The notes under the pieces were generated by a model that was not told the origin of the DNA, searched no databases, and saw only the letters and a list, made by a program, of their open reading frames with translations. This document shows positions 8,980-17,120 of a DNA stretch of 64,000 nucleotides, piece after piece (the stretch's first letter is position 1; each line of letters begins with the position of its first letter). The position numbers were made by a program, and so were the translations under genes. Location of the stretch: NCBI GenBank assembly GCA_021738725.1, contig JAIPBE010000012.1:18994-82993 (forward strand), given 5' to 3'. Origin of the DNA: Saprospiraceae bacterium. Lineage in GTDB: Bacteria > Bacteroidota > Bacteroidia > Chitinophagales > Saprospiraceae.

Positions 8980-10130
8980 CAACTGGCTGAGGTTTGAGCC
9001 AGACGAATGCCTGAAAACATCCAACGCAAATGAGGATGAAAGAAATTTCGATAGGTCGGCCGGCTGTGCCCTTTTGGGGTCGCGAAGGATGCCCCGCGCA
9101 ACACATGCTGATTGACCATAAACTTCCCGTTGTATTCACCCAGGGCCCCCGGTGCTTTGCTGAATCCCGGATAGGGCAGATAGGCACTGCCTGTCCATTC
9201 CCATAATTTTCCCCAGTTGAACCGGTCGGCCGCCGCCTCCCATTCAAACTCTGTGGGCAGACGCATGCCTTTCCATTCCGCAAAGGCGGAGGCTTCATAA
9301 TAGCTCACATGCATCACTGGCAGGTCCGGGTCGACAGGTGTAAATCCAGTATAGCTATACGCATGCCACCTGCCATCCACCAGGTGCCAGTAGTGTGGAG
9401 CACTGATCCCCTGATCGCGGATATGGTTCCAGCCGTCGGCATGCCACAATTCAAATCGCTGATACCCACCGTCGGCGATAAAGTCCAGGTATTCGGCGTT
9501 GGTCACCAGGCGATCCGCGATCGCATAGGGCTCGAGAAACACCCGATGTGGCGCCAGTTCATTGTCGAAACAAAATCCCGTTCTCTGATGACCGATGGTT
9601 CGGATACCGTCCTCGATGGGGATGAAGGACATCTCGCTTTTTTCCGGGGTCAGATGGAGACTCGTCTCAAAGCTCGGAAAGGTGGGTTGATGTCCCAGGA
9701 TGTATTTGATATCGTAGGCCAGAAGTTCCTGATGCTGCTGTTCGTGATGGAACCCGATCTCAATCAGATCGAGAACTTCCTGTTTCGGATCATTCCGGAG
9801 CAGGTCTGCCACATGGTCCGTTACATACTTCCGATAAACTATGACCTGTTCGACTGTCGGGCGGGTCATGAGGCCGCGGTTCGGGCGAAGGACCCGATCA
9901 CCGGCATGATTATAATAGCTGTTGAACAGGAAGGCAAAATCAGGATCAAAACAGGTGTAGTCTGGTTTGTAGGGTACGAGGACAAACTGTTCAAAAAACC
10001 AGGTGGTGTGGGCCAGATGCCACTTGGGAGGAGAGACATCCACGATGGGCTGCACGGAATAGTCCTCTGTGGCCAAGGGGGCACAGAGAGATTCGGTTTG
10101 TTGACGGACGCGGAGAAAGAAGGATAACAA
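8979..10130 (-). CDS. egtB: EgtB, hercynine sulfoxide synthase
   Basis: EgtB is the non-haem iron enzyme that joins hercynine and a thiol donor with oxygen to form a sulfoxide. The N-terminal DinB-like half supplies the iron ligands: WHLAHTTWFFEQ (His41) and HHEQQHQELL (His129 and His133, the HX3HXE motif). The C-terminal half is a formylglycine-generating-enzyme/sulfatase-modifying fold (RTIGHQRTGFCFDNELAPHRVFL, MRLPTEFEWEAA, GNVWEW-like KLWEWTGSAY, and a closing VLRGASFATP..GIRLAQ). At 383 aa it is complete. Its stop overlaps the egtD start. It is divergent from kynureninase with 125 bases between the start codons, so the two units may share a control region. Confidence 0.95.
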   Translation of the reverse strand: MLSFFLRVRQQTESLCAPLATEDYSVQPIVDVSPPKWHLAHTTWFFEQFVLVPYKPDYTCFDPDFAFLFNSYYNHAGDRVLRPNRGLMTRPTVEQVIVYRKYVTDHVADLLRNDPKQEVLDLIEIGFHHEQQHQELLAYDIKYILGHQPTFPSFETSLHLTPEKSEMSFIPIEDGIRTIGHQRTGFCFDNELAPHRVFLEPYAIADRLVTNAEYLDFIADGGYQRFELWHADGWNHIRDQGISAPHYWHLVDGRWHAYSYTGFTPVDPDLPVMHVSYYEASAFAEWKGMRLPTEFEWEAAADRFNWGKLWEWTGSAYLPYPGFSKAPGALGEYNGKFMVNQHVLRGASFATPKGHSRPTYRNFFHPHLRWMFSGIRLAQTSAS

Positions 10131-10243
10131 ATCGACGATCTAGGGTAGGTCTTTGGCTGGAAGCCAATTCAGTTTAATCAAAAGTACTGCTTGTTTTCCA
10201 ACCTGAAAAAAAGTGAGTTGTTCATCAAGAAGGACATCCTCCC

Positions 10244-10251
10244 TACCTTTA
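10244..10251 (+). promoter_or_regulatory. Candidate -7 box (TACCTTTA) for kynureninase
   Basis: TACCTTTA fits TAnnTTT(G/A) and lies only four bases before the kynU ATG. A TTG about 23 bases upstream (10218-10220) could be the -33 element. If correct, kynU would have a very short or leaderless mRNA. Confidence 0.3.
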
Positions 10252-10255
10252 CGGG

Positions 10256-11530
10256 ATGAGTACGTATCAGGCCACCCTCGACTTTTCCCGCCAGCTGGAT
10301 CAACAGGATCCCTTGTATGCCTTTCGGGATCGATTTCATATCCCCCCGGCCCCAGATGGCAGTCCCGCGGTTTACTTGTGCGGGAACAGTCTCGGACTCC
10401 AGCCAAAGGCCACCCGAGAATATGTTAATGCGGAGCTGGATGATTGGGCCAAACTGGGGGTGGAAGGGCATGTGCATGCCCGTCATGCCTGGATGCCTTA
10501 CCATGAGTTTCTGACCGAAAAGATGGCTCGAGTGGTCGGTGCCAAGCCGGGAGAAGTGGTGGTGATGAACAGTCTGACGGTGAACCTGCACCTGATGATG
10601 GTTTCCTTCTACTTGCCTACCTCCAAACGGCGAAAGGTGGTGATCGAGTACAGCCCGTTCCCCTCAGACCGATATGCCGTTGCGTCTCAACTGCGCTATC
10701 ATGGCTTCGACCCCGCCGATGCCCTCATCGAGCTCCAGCCCCGCCCGGGTACGGATCAGATTCATTATGAAGACCTGGAGGCATTAATGGCCGAAGAAGG
10801 CGATCAGATCGCCCTGCTCCTGATCGGTGGGGTCAACTATTATACGGGTCAGGCCTATGACATCAAACGGATCACTGCACTGGGACATCAATATGGATGT
10901 ATGGTCGGGTTCGATCTGGCCCATGCTGCGGGTAATCTGAAATTGAATCTGCACGAGGATGGTCCGGATTTCGCCGCCTGGTGTTCTTACAAATACCTGA
11001 ATTCTGGTCCCGGATCATTGAGTGGTGTTTTTGTCCATGAACGGCATGCGACGAACCAACGGTTACCCCGTTTTTCCGGTTGGTGGGGTCACGATAAGGA
11101 AACCCGTTTTCTGATGCCGGATGTTTTCAAGCCCATCCCCGGTGCAGAGGGATGGCAATTGTCCAATCCACCCATCCTCCCCATGGCCGCTATGCGGGCC
11201 TCTCTCGACCTCTTCGATGAGGCGGGGATGGATTGGCTCGTCGACAAAACACAACAGCTCACCGGGTATCTGGAATGGCTGCTGAAGCAGTTGAACAATC
11301 CCCGCTTGTCGCTGATCACCCCTTCAGATCCACAGCAACGCGGATGTCAACTTTCCATTCGGGTAGAAGGTGCGGACAAGTCCATCTTCAATCGCTTATC
11401 TGCTCGGGGCATCATCGCGGACTGGCGTGAGCCTGATGTGATCCGGGTTGCTCCGGTACCGCTGTACAACAGCTTTGAAGATGTCTTCTTGTTTGTAGAA
11501 CGACTGGGGGAAGAAGTGGGGCGGAGTTGA
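10256..11530 (+). CDS. kynU: Kynureninase
   Basis: This PLP-dependent enzyme cleaves kynurenine or 3-hydroxykynurenine to (hydroxy)anthranilate and alanine in tryptophan breakdown or de novo NAD synthesis. Diagnostic segments are VYLCGNSLGLQPKATREYV, PYHEFLTEKMARVVGAKPGEVVVMNSLTVNLHLMM, VGFDLAHAAGN with the aspartate that contacts the cofactor ring, and WCSYKYLNSGPGSL, whose Lys246 should form the Schiff base. The 424-aa length is normal. No other kynurenine-pathway gene is in the window. It is divergent from egtB, and a GAGGTTATGAGGTTATGAG repeat motif follows its stop. Confidence 0.95.
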   Translation: MSTYQATLDFSRQLDQQDPLYAFRDRFHIPPAPDGSPAVYLCGNSLGLQPKATREYVNAELDDWAKLGVEGHVHARHAWMPYHEFLTEKMARVVGAKPGEVVVMNSLTVNLHLMMVSFYLPTSKRRKVVIEYSPFPSDRYAVASQLRYHGFDPADALIELQPRPGTDQIHYEDLEALMAEEGDQIALLLIGGVNYYTGQAYDIKRITALGHQYGCMVGFDLAHAAGNLKLNLHEDGPDFAAWCSYKYLNSGPGSLSGVFVHERHATNQRLPRFSGWWGHDKETRFLMPDVFKPIPGAEGWQLSNPPILPMAAMRASLDLFDEAGMDWLVDKTQQLTGYLEWLLKQLNNPRLSLITPSDPQQRGCQLSIRVEGADKSIFNRLSARGIIADWREPDVIRVAPVPLYNSFEDVFLFVERLGEEVGRS

Positions 11531-11930
11531 GGAGGTTATGAGGTTATGAGGGAAGTTATTGGGTTATTTCGATATTTCGAACTCATGCACCCTTCTTAGG
11601 AAGGGACGAAATAGTGGTAGAGTTAAGAAAGTTTTGAGTGGAGCCGTTAAGAAAAATAATGGATGTGAATTTATATTAGGCATGCTCCGCGAATAGCCCC
11701 AAGGCCTCAGGGCGAATAGCGAAAAATCATTCGTGATAACCTCCCTCCTTCGCTCAAGCTTCGGCAGGCAGGCACCCCTCTCCTTTCCAAGGAGAAGGGA
11801 GCCATACGTTTGGCCCATTACCTTTTACCCTTTACCTATTACCGGCCCACATAAAGCTTGCTGCCCGAGTGGCGACAGCCACTGACGTTCCGAAGCGAAG
11901 GGCGAACGGCGAATGGCGAATGGCGAAAAA
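11531..11930. repeat. Gene-free stretch rich in dispersed repeats
   Basis: No credible gene is present. From about 11818 the stretch carries ACCTTTTACCC, then CGGCCCACATAAAGC, GCCACTGACGT and GCGAATGGCGAATGG. The same ordered blocks recur at 16937-17067 upstream of another gene end. The start has GAGGTTATGAGGTTATGAG, shared with 35421-35445. It lies between the convergent ends of kynU and a T9SS type B gene. Confidence 0.6.
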
Positions 11931-14657
11931 TCATCGCACCAACTCCACCTCCCCGCTGATCTGCTTCGAACTGCCATCTGGCAATACCAGCACCATCTCG
12001 TAGACATAAACCCCTGGATCACACAGCCGACCGCGGAAGGTGCCATCCCATCCCGTTTCATTAGTAAGGCCTGGTGTGGATAGTAGAAGATTGCCCCAGC
12101 GGTCCCATATGGTCAGACGGTCGATAGGATAGGTATGATCCGATGGACTGACCGCCCGCCACACATCATTGATGCCGTCGCCATTCGGACTGAAGGCCGT
12201 AGGGACAAAAACCTGCAACGGATAAATGACCCGGACAACCAGCTCATCAGTGGCAGTACAGCCATTGGCATCCGTCAGGGTGATCTGGTAGACAACGGTG
12301 CTCAAGCCTTCTGCCTCCAGGGTTTCCTGACCAGCCTGATTCAGGCCCTGAGGCGGTGTCCAACTCAGGGTATAAGTTCCTGCATTGCTTTGTATGGTGC
12401 GGGACCCTTTGGCCCCCTCATTGAGGATGAGTTCCGGACCAGCTTCCAACCATACGGCTGGAGGATCTGTGAGCGACCATGTAGCAGTAGCTGTACATCC
12501 GTCCGCATCGATGATGGTATAGGTGTAGGTACCGGCTCCAAGATCCGACAGGGTAAATCCCGGACTGAGGAGGTCCCCTCCCGGCTGGAGCACATAATTC
12601 CCCGCCCCGCCCTGGATGGCTGTGAGGAGTATTTCGCCATCCTGATCCTCTACACAGGACGGGTCAGTGATATCCCACTCTGTTGTGATGGGCGGCAGGA
12701 CAGTGACAAAAATCGTATCGGAGGCTACGCACCCTTCATTGGCTGTCACAGTGACGGCATACGGACCGGTGGCAGTGACGGGAATGGAAGGACCTGTGGC
12801 CCCGGTACTCCACTTGATCTGCGGGTAGGAAGCAATGGTCAGACTACCCGCTTCACCTGCACACAGCACAGTATCTCCAGTGATCTGGAGGAGCGGATTA
12901 GGCAGGACGGTGAGGTCCAGGATATGGACCGTATCACACAGCCCTGCTCCTGGCACCGTGTAGATCCCAGTGGATTGATAGTTCGTACCGTGAAAGAGAA
13001 AACTGGCTCCGGTACAGATCTCGGCAGTTGTATGCAAGGTATCGCCAGCAGTTGTGAAACTGACCTGAATCGTGTCCGAACCTGCACAACCATCCGCATT
13101 GGTGACTTCTACAATGACCTGACCGCTGGTGTTGACATCCCATGTCGATCCACCAGGTGTGCCATTCCAGGCATAGGTGGTATAGATGGCCGGCACGGAG
13201 AGGGTGACGATCTCGCCCTGACAGGCCGTCTGATCGGGCCCTAGATCGGGTGAAGGAAGAGAAAGCAGAGTGATGCTTATGCTAGCGGTATCTGCTGGGC
13301 ATTCAGGAGAGTTCTGGATGACATACTGCCATACACCCGGGCCGTCCAGCACCGGATTGTAGGTGGAACCGCCCTGGGTCAGGCTTGGAGACCAGGTGCC
13401 ACCGGGCTGGGCATCGGGTCCGAGGAAATTATTCAGGTTGATGAGTTTATCTTCAGCACAGAAGATGAGAGAGGTATCCCGACCGGCCTCATTCATTTTG
13501 GGGTCCAGCAACAGGAAGGCTGTGGCGGTATCGCTGCGTTCTTCACCGGCATAGGCGACCACATGGATGGTGCGTACACCGGGAGTGGGGTTGATCAGAT
13601 CATTCTGCCAGAATGCACCCAAAAGTGCCTGAGCAAAGGCGGTATCTGTCGGACTACCCAGAATGGGGGTAAAGGTCAGTCGCTGAGATCCCGATCCTGC
13701 GACACCAATACTATCCGTATCTGAAGCCGTCAAATAATCGCCGGGGCCATCCGGAGGATTCTCCAGCCAGACCACCAGACTGTCCAGTGCATAATCACTA
13801 TATACATTCAGATCGGTATCTCCCACTGCTGCAAAAGCCGGAAGGCAATAGATGGTATCCCGCCAGTCGAGGGGAGGAGCTTGAGCGGAGTCGTTGGTGT
13901 CGAGGTCAATTTCAAGCTGACACGTATAAGTAAGAAATTCGGAAGGAGAAGTAGCTCCTATTTTTCCAAAATCGACTGGACAAACCATACTGTATGTAAA
14001 GTCCTCCATATTCAATTCATAAACACCGCGAGGTGTATAGGAGCCACACAATAGAAAATGCTCATTCTGACAATCATCAACTATTGTTGTTAAGGCTTGT
14101 GTTGTTCCCTTCAAGTCCAAAACAGCGACGATCTTGTTATTTGCTGGATTGTTCAGGTCAATTTCATAGATGATATTCTTGTCAAGTGTATTTAAGTCTC
14201 CCCCTGACAAGTACAGCTTTCCTTTATAAAAAGTAAGATCATGCGTCGGAGAAATATTTGCAGGCAATGGCATCACTTCCGTATGTTGTCCGGTCGTTTT
14301 ATCAAACACGCCCAGAGATCCTGGACGGGCCGAATATAACGTTCCATTTTTATCAGAAACCAATGATGATTGATTTGTTGTCAATATATAGGGCGGAAGT
14401 TTAATATAGGTCTTTGTTCCAACATCATACTTCACAAGGTTGAACGCACATATCAAATACAATTCACCATCAGGAGTAACCGCAACGTCATTAATACCAA
14501 TCAATTCAGGCAGACTATCGATGATTACTGAATCACACCCATTAGATAAGTCAAATACACCTAGCCGTTCACCAGAATCGCAATAGTATATTTGCTGACA
14601 AATGGTTGATTCTACATTAATCAGAAAAATAAAAATTAATATTAAAAATACTCTCAT
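11931..14657 (-). CDS. Secreted propeller-like protein with T9SS type B (CHU_C) signal
   Basis: This is a 908-aa exported protein. A signal peptide MRVFLILIFIFLINVESTICQQ is followed by about 230 residues with repeated short strands (DVAVTPDGELYLI, LGVFDKTTGQH, LYLSGGD) that look like a beta-propeller. The middle consists of Ig/PKD-like and SprB-repeat-like units (CPADTASISITLL, GCAGSDTIQVSF, DPSCVEDQDGEILLTAIQGG). The last 90 residues read VFVPTAFSPNGDGINDVW to GVYVYEMVLVLPDG, the gliding-motility-associated type B signal (CHU_C) used by T9SS. It is downstream of the 595-aa T9SS type A protein, 49 bases away and separated by a hairpin. An adhesive or structural surface role is likely; the ligand is unknown. 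Confidence 0.85.
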   Translation of the reverse strand: MRVFLILIFIFLINVESTICQQIYYCDSGERLGVFDLSNGCDSVIIDSLPELIGINDVAVTPDGELYLICAFNLVKYDVGTKTYIKLPPYILTTNQSSLVSDKNGTLYSARPGSLGVFDKTTGQHTEVMPLPANISPTHDLTFYKGKLYLSGGDLNTLDKNIIYEIDLNNPANNKIVAVLDLKGTTQALTTIVDDCQNEHFLLCGSYTPRGVYELNMEDFTYSMVCPVDFGKIGATSPSEFLTYTCQLEIDLDTNDSAQAPPLDWRDTIYCLPAFAAVGDTDLNVYSDYALDSLVVWLENPPDGPGDYLTASDTDSIGVAGSGSQRLTFTPILGSPTDTAFAQALLGAFWQNDLINPTPGVRTIHVVAYAGEERSDTATAFLLLDPKMNEAGRDTSLIFCAEDKLINLNNFLGPDAQPGGTWSPSLTQGGSTYNPVLDGPGVWQYVIQNSPECPADTASISITLLSLPSPDLGPDQTACQGEIVTLSVPAIYTTYAWNGTPGGSTWDVNTSGQVIVEVTNADGCAGSDTIQVSFTTAGDTLHTTAEICTGASFLFHGTNYQSTGIYTVPGAGLCDTVHILDLTVLPNPLLQITGDTVLCAGEAGSLTIASYPQIKWSTGATGPSIPVTATGPYAVTVTANEGCVASDTIFVTVLPPITTEWDITDPSCVEDQDGEILLTAIQGGAGNYVLQPGGDLLSPGFTLSDLGAGTYTYTIIDADGCTATATWSLTDPPAVWLEAGPELILNEGAKGSRTIQSNAGTYTLSWTPPQGLNQAGQETLEAEGLSTVVYQITLTDANGCTATDELVVRVIYPLQVFVPTAFSPNGDGINDVWRAVSPSDHTYPIDRLTIWDRWGNLLLSTPGLTNETGWDGTFRGRLCDPGVYVYEMVLVLPDGSSKQISGEVELVR

Positions 14658-14672
14658 ACAATTATAATTAAA

Positions 14673-14700
14673 GGGGAGAGTATATAGAAATACTCTCCCC
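14673..14700 (-). terminator. Intergenic hairpin between paired T9SS cargo genes
   Basis: A perfect 11-bp inverted repeat GGGGAGAGTAT/ATACTCTCCCC with a six-base loop is followed on the minus strand by TTTAATTAT. It lies between the stop of the 595-aa gene and the start of the 908-aa gene, so it could terminate or attenuate read-through from the first into the second. The pair at 28.6 kb has a hairpin in the same place. Confidence 0.65.
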
Positions 14701-14706
14701 CCATAA

Positions 14707-16528
14707 TCATCGCAGATTCAACAACAAAGTTTCAGCCATAACTGAAGTCCGAATTTCACACAAATACATTCCTTTGGACAAAAAAGTCAGATCCAACTCC
14801 TCATTAAGCCTCGAATCGCCAGCAAGTTGGTGGATATATACACTGCGTCCATGTATATCCCGTATGGTGAGGATACCTGATCCTAATGGCTGATCAGAAT
14901 TAATCCAAACCACACCATCGGTCGGATTTGGCCAGATCTGAATTTGTTGCTCGCGTGAAAGATCAGTTTTAATAATAGATTTCCAAGTATAATAGCCTCC
15001 ATTTCGATAGGCACCTGGGGCACCTGGATGCTTGTTTAGGCCAAAGACAACCGGTTGCGCTGCTTCATATACAAGATCGAACTCAAGCCCTTCAATATTC
15101 TGAACTTTGTCAGCACTTCCTTGGTCTAACCACCACAAACCGACCATTTGATCTGAAGTCTGAATGATATTTGTCAGCTCAGTATCATGATGTTGAGTCG
15201 AACGAAACTCCTTCACCCGAAATGGCATTTCAGATTCTAACGCCAGGAAGAACAATTCCAGATCCTCGCCATTTGGCATGTAGATGCGTTGACGGTATTC
15301 ACCTGGAAATATTTCCTGATTATCAGCAAATGTCACTATTTCGTCACCAACGGACGTCGCTGACCTTGATTCCACCTGTGGGTCCCCTGGTGCAAATTGG
15401 TCACTGCATTCGGTACATGTCCCATCCACATCACCCACTTTTATTCCCCAGAAATCTGCCTGGTTGTAATACCCTGGCTCCACGTCTAACCATTCATTGA
15501 AACTTGGAGCATCAATATGACAACCCGGATTTTCATATCCCGAATAAGTCCCAGTTGAGACAAAACGCCAATAGTAAATTGTCCAGGATGGTATGGTTTG
15601 ATTCGCCAATTGTTGTGCAGCAAGGACATCTGAAATGGTCAAATTCCCATCAGGAACCACATCCGCCGCGATAGCTTTCCAAGGTTCAGTCCAGCATCCA
15701 CCTACACCTAAGTCCTTATTAAAAATGTCATAGACATCAGCACTGGTCACCCCGCAAAAGGGGTAATCCCACTTGGATGGCACCACCCGATATTCTTCCT
15801 CTGGTGTAACTGGCCCAGATACATAATTGCCTTTGTCATCTGTTAATGTACTCGAAAGTAAGGGAGTAAGACCAGGTAGGGGATACACCTCCATGGCAGC
15901 ATCAGGCAATCCACTGTTTATGGAATTAATACAGGAAGATCCATGCTTTTGGACCACTCCGGTAATATATGCTGCCGGGAAACAGGCTTCCAGATCTTGA
16001 CACCCTGTTCCAACATCTGCCATACATGGTGGACCGGTCTGGTCTACATAGCGATACTCGCCACTAATGGTATGGGTCAAACAGCTTCCTGCTGATGCAG
16101 TATAATAAACCTTGATCAAGTAGGTAAGGCCAGAAAGATCGGCAGGGCTTGTGGTTGTGAAGCCCTGAATCGAGATAGTGTTTGAGCCAAATACAACTTC
16201 GACCCAAGGGATAAGTTCCAGGATTGGATTAAGGGTTGCCTTGGTCTTGGCCTGGTTAAAAGTAACTAAAGGTGGGTTTGGGTTGAGTTGGATCTTAAAG
16301 TTGATGGCCCGAATATTTTCCATCTCTTCAACATCAACGACTCCAAATACAAGGACCATTTCATGGTCATCATTGACAAAATCATCGTTATCATTTGGAT
16401 TGCTGTCCTCGTCAAGACCGGTCAGGCAAATAGTGGCTGGGGCGTAAGGACACTGTGCCCTTAGCTCAGAGAGAGAGAGAGAGAGAGAAAGCACACAGAA
16501 CAGGCATAAGTAACGTTAAACGTTTCAT
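14707..16528 (-). CDS. T9SS type A secreted protein with cohesin- and dockerin-like regions, frame broken at a CT repeat in its signal peptide
   Basis: The track gives 595 aa from 14707 to 16494, starting MLSLSLSLSELRAQ inside a CT repeat. The natural start is the ATG at 16528: MKRLTLLMPVLCAFSLSLSL is a good signal peptide but runs into TGA at the repeat end, while the other frame continues SELRAQ, a plausible cleavage site. With 10 CT units the frame is broken; 11 or 8 units would join the parts. The mature protein has a cohesin-like beta domain (about 30-160), a carboxypeptidase-regulatory-like domain, a dockerin-like PDGNLTISDVLAAQQL and DVDGTC region, and a type A sorting domain (QIWPNPTDGVVWIN to the end). 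The tract suggests phase variation; a sequencing error is the alternative. The 908-aa protein follows downstream. Confidence 0.8.
16468..16488. repeat. (AG/CT)10 dinucleotide tract inside a signal-peptide coding region
   Basis: There are ten AG units on the plus strand (CT on the coding strand), directly encoding the alternating Ser-Leu part of the signal peptide. Frame arithmetic: after GCT-TTC the remaining tract is 19 bases, so TGA is met; a tract longer by one unit or shorter by two brings GAG-CTA-AGG into frame. Confidence 0.9.
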
Positions 16529-17026
16529 CGGTTTTGGGTTTTTGAGATGAGAAAACTTACAGCCTACAAAATAGGCTACACTATGTTCATTGTCAATAGG
16601 TAGTGTGTTAAATGTTGGTATTGGCGGGCTCAGGCTCAGGCAAACAAGCACCAAAATACAAGCATCAAATTCCAAATAAGCACCAAATTGGAAATTCGAA
16701 TGACCCAAACATGAAATCCGTGCAAAACCGTGATTCTGATAATAAGCAGTGTTCGGCGTTCGGATTTCGGTACATATGTGGCGACAGCCACTCATGTGCT
16801 CAAGCGAAAGGCGAAAAGCCCCGAGGCCTCGGGGGCGAATGGCGATCTGAGTGGAGGAGTCGAGAAGTTGAGAAGTCGAGGAGAAAGGAAAAGAGGTAAA
16901 CGCGCATGCCATTCCAGGCAAGGTCAGTTTGACCCATTACCTTTTACCCTTTACCCTTTACCGGCCCACATAAAGCCTGCTGCCAGAGTGGCACCAGCCA
17001 CTGACGTGCTCAGGCGAAGTGCGAAC

Positions 17027-17067
17027 AGCGAATAGCGAATAGCGAATAGCGAATAGCGAATAGCGAA
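17027..17067. repeat. Heptamer array AGCGAAT, about 5.9 copies
   Basis: Five perfect tandem AGCGAAT units plus six bases of a sixth, ending in the A-run of the following terminator. It is intergenic. The same heptamer occurs in single or degenerate form in most gene-free stretches of this window. Confidence 0.85.
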
Positions 17068-17095
17068 AAAAAAGCCCGAACCAATGGTTCGGGGC
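17066..17095 (-). terminator. Terminator after the OmpA-family gene
   Basis: On the minus strand GCCCCGAACC, loop ATT, GGTTCGGGC (one bulge) is followed by eight T. It lies 25 bases past the OmpA gene stop and should end the adhesin-sprF-ompA unit. Confidence 0.85.
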
Positions 17096-17120
17096 TTATT
17101 CGTGTATCGGTTTAAGGAAT

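Larger units (their letters stand above)
16529..17120. repeat. Gene-free stretch with dispersed repeats
   Basis: Two blocks related to one another lie here: 16779-16850 (GTGGCGACAGCCACT, CGAAAGGCGAAAAGC, GAGGCCTCGGGGGCG) and 16937-17067 (ACCTTTTACCC, CGGCCCACATAAAGCC, GCCACTGACGTG and the heptamer array). ORFs of about 100 aa here are not credible genes because they run through the repeats. The region separates the surface-protein pair from the OmpA gene. Confidence 0.6.

Noticed and set aside
12135-13244. 369-aa forward ORF
   Set aside because: Shadow of the 908-aa T9SS type B protein; no domain pattern in its translation.
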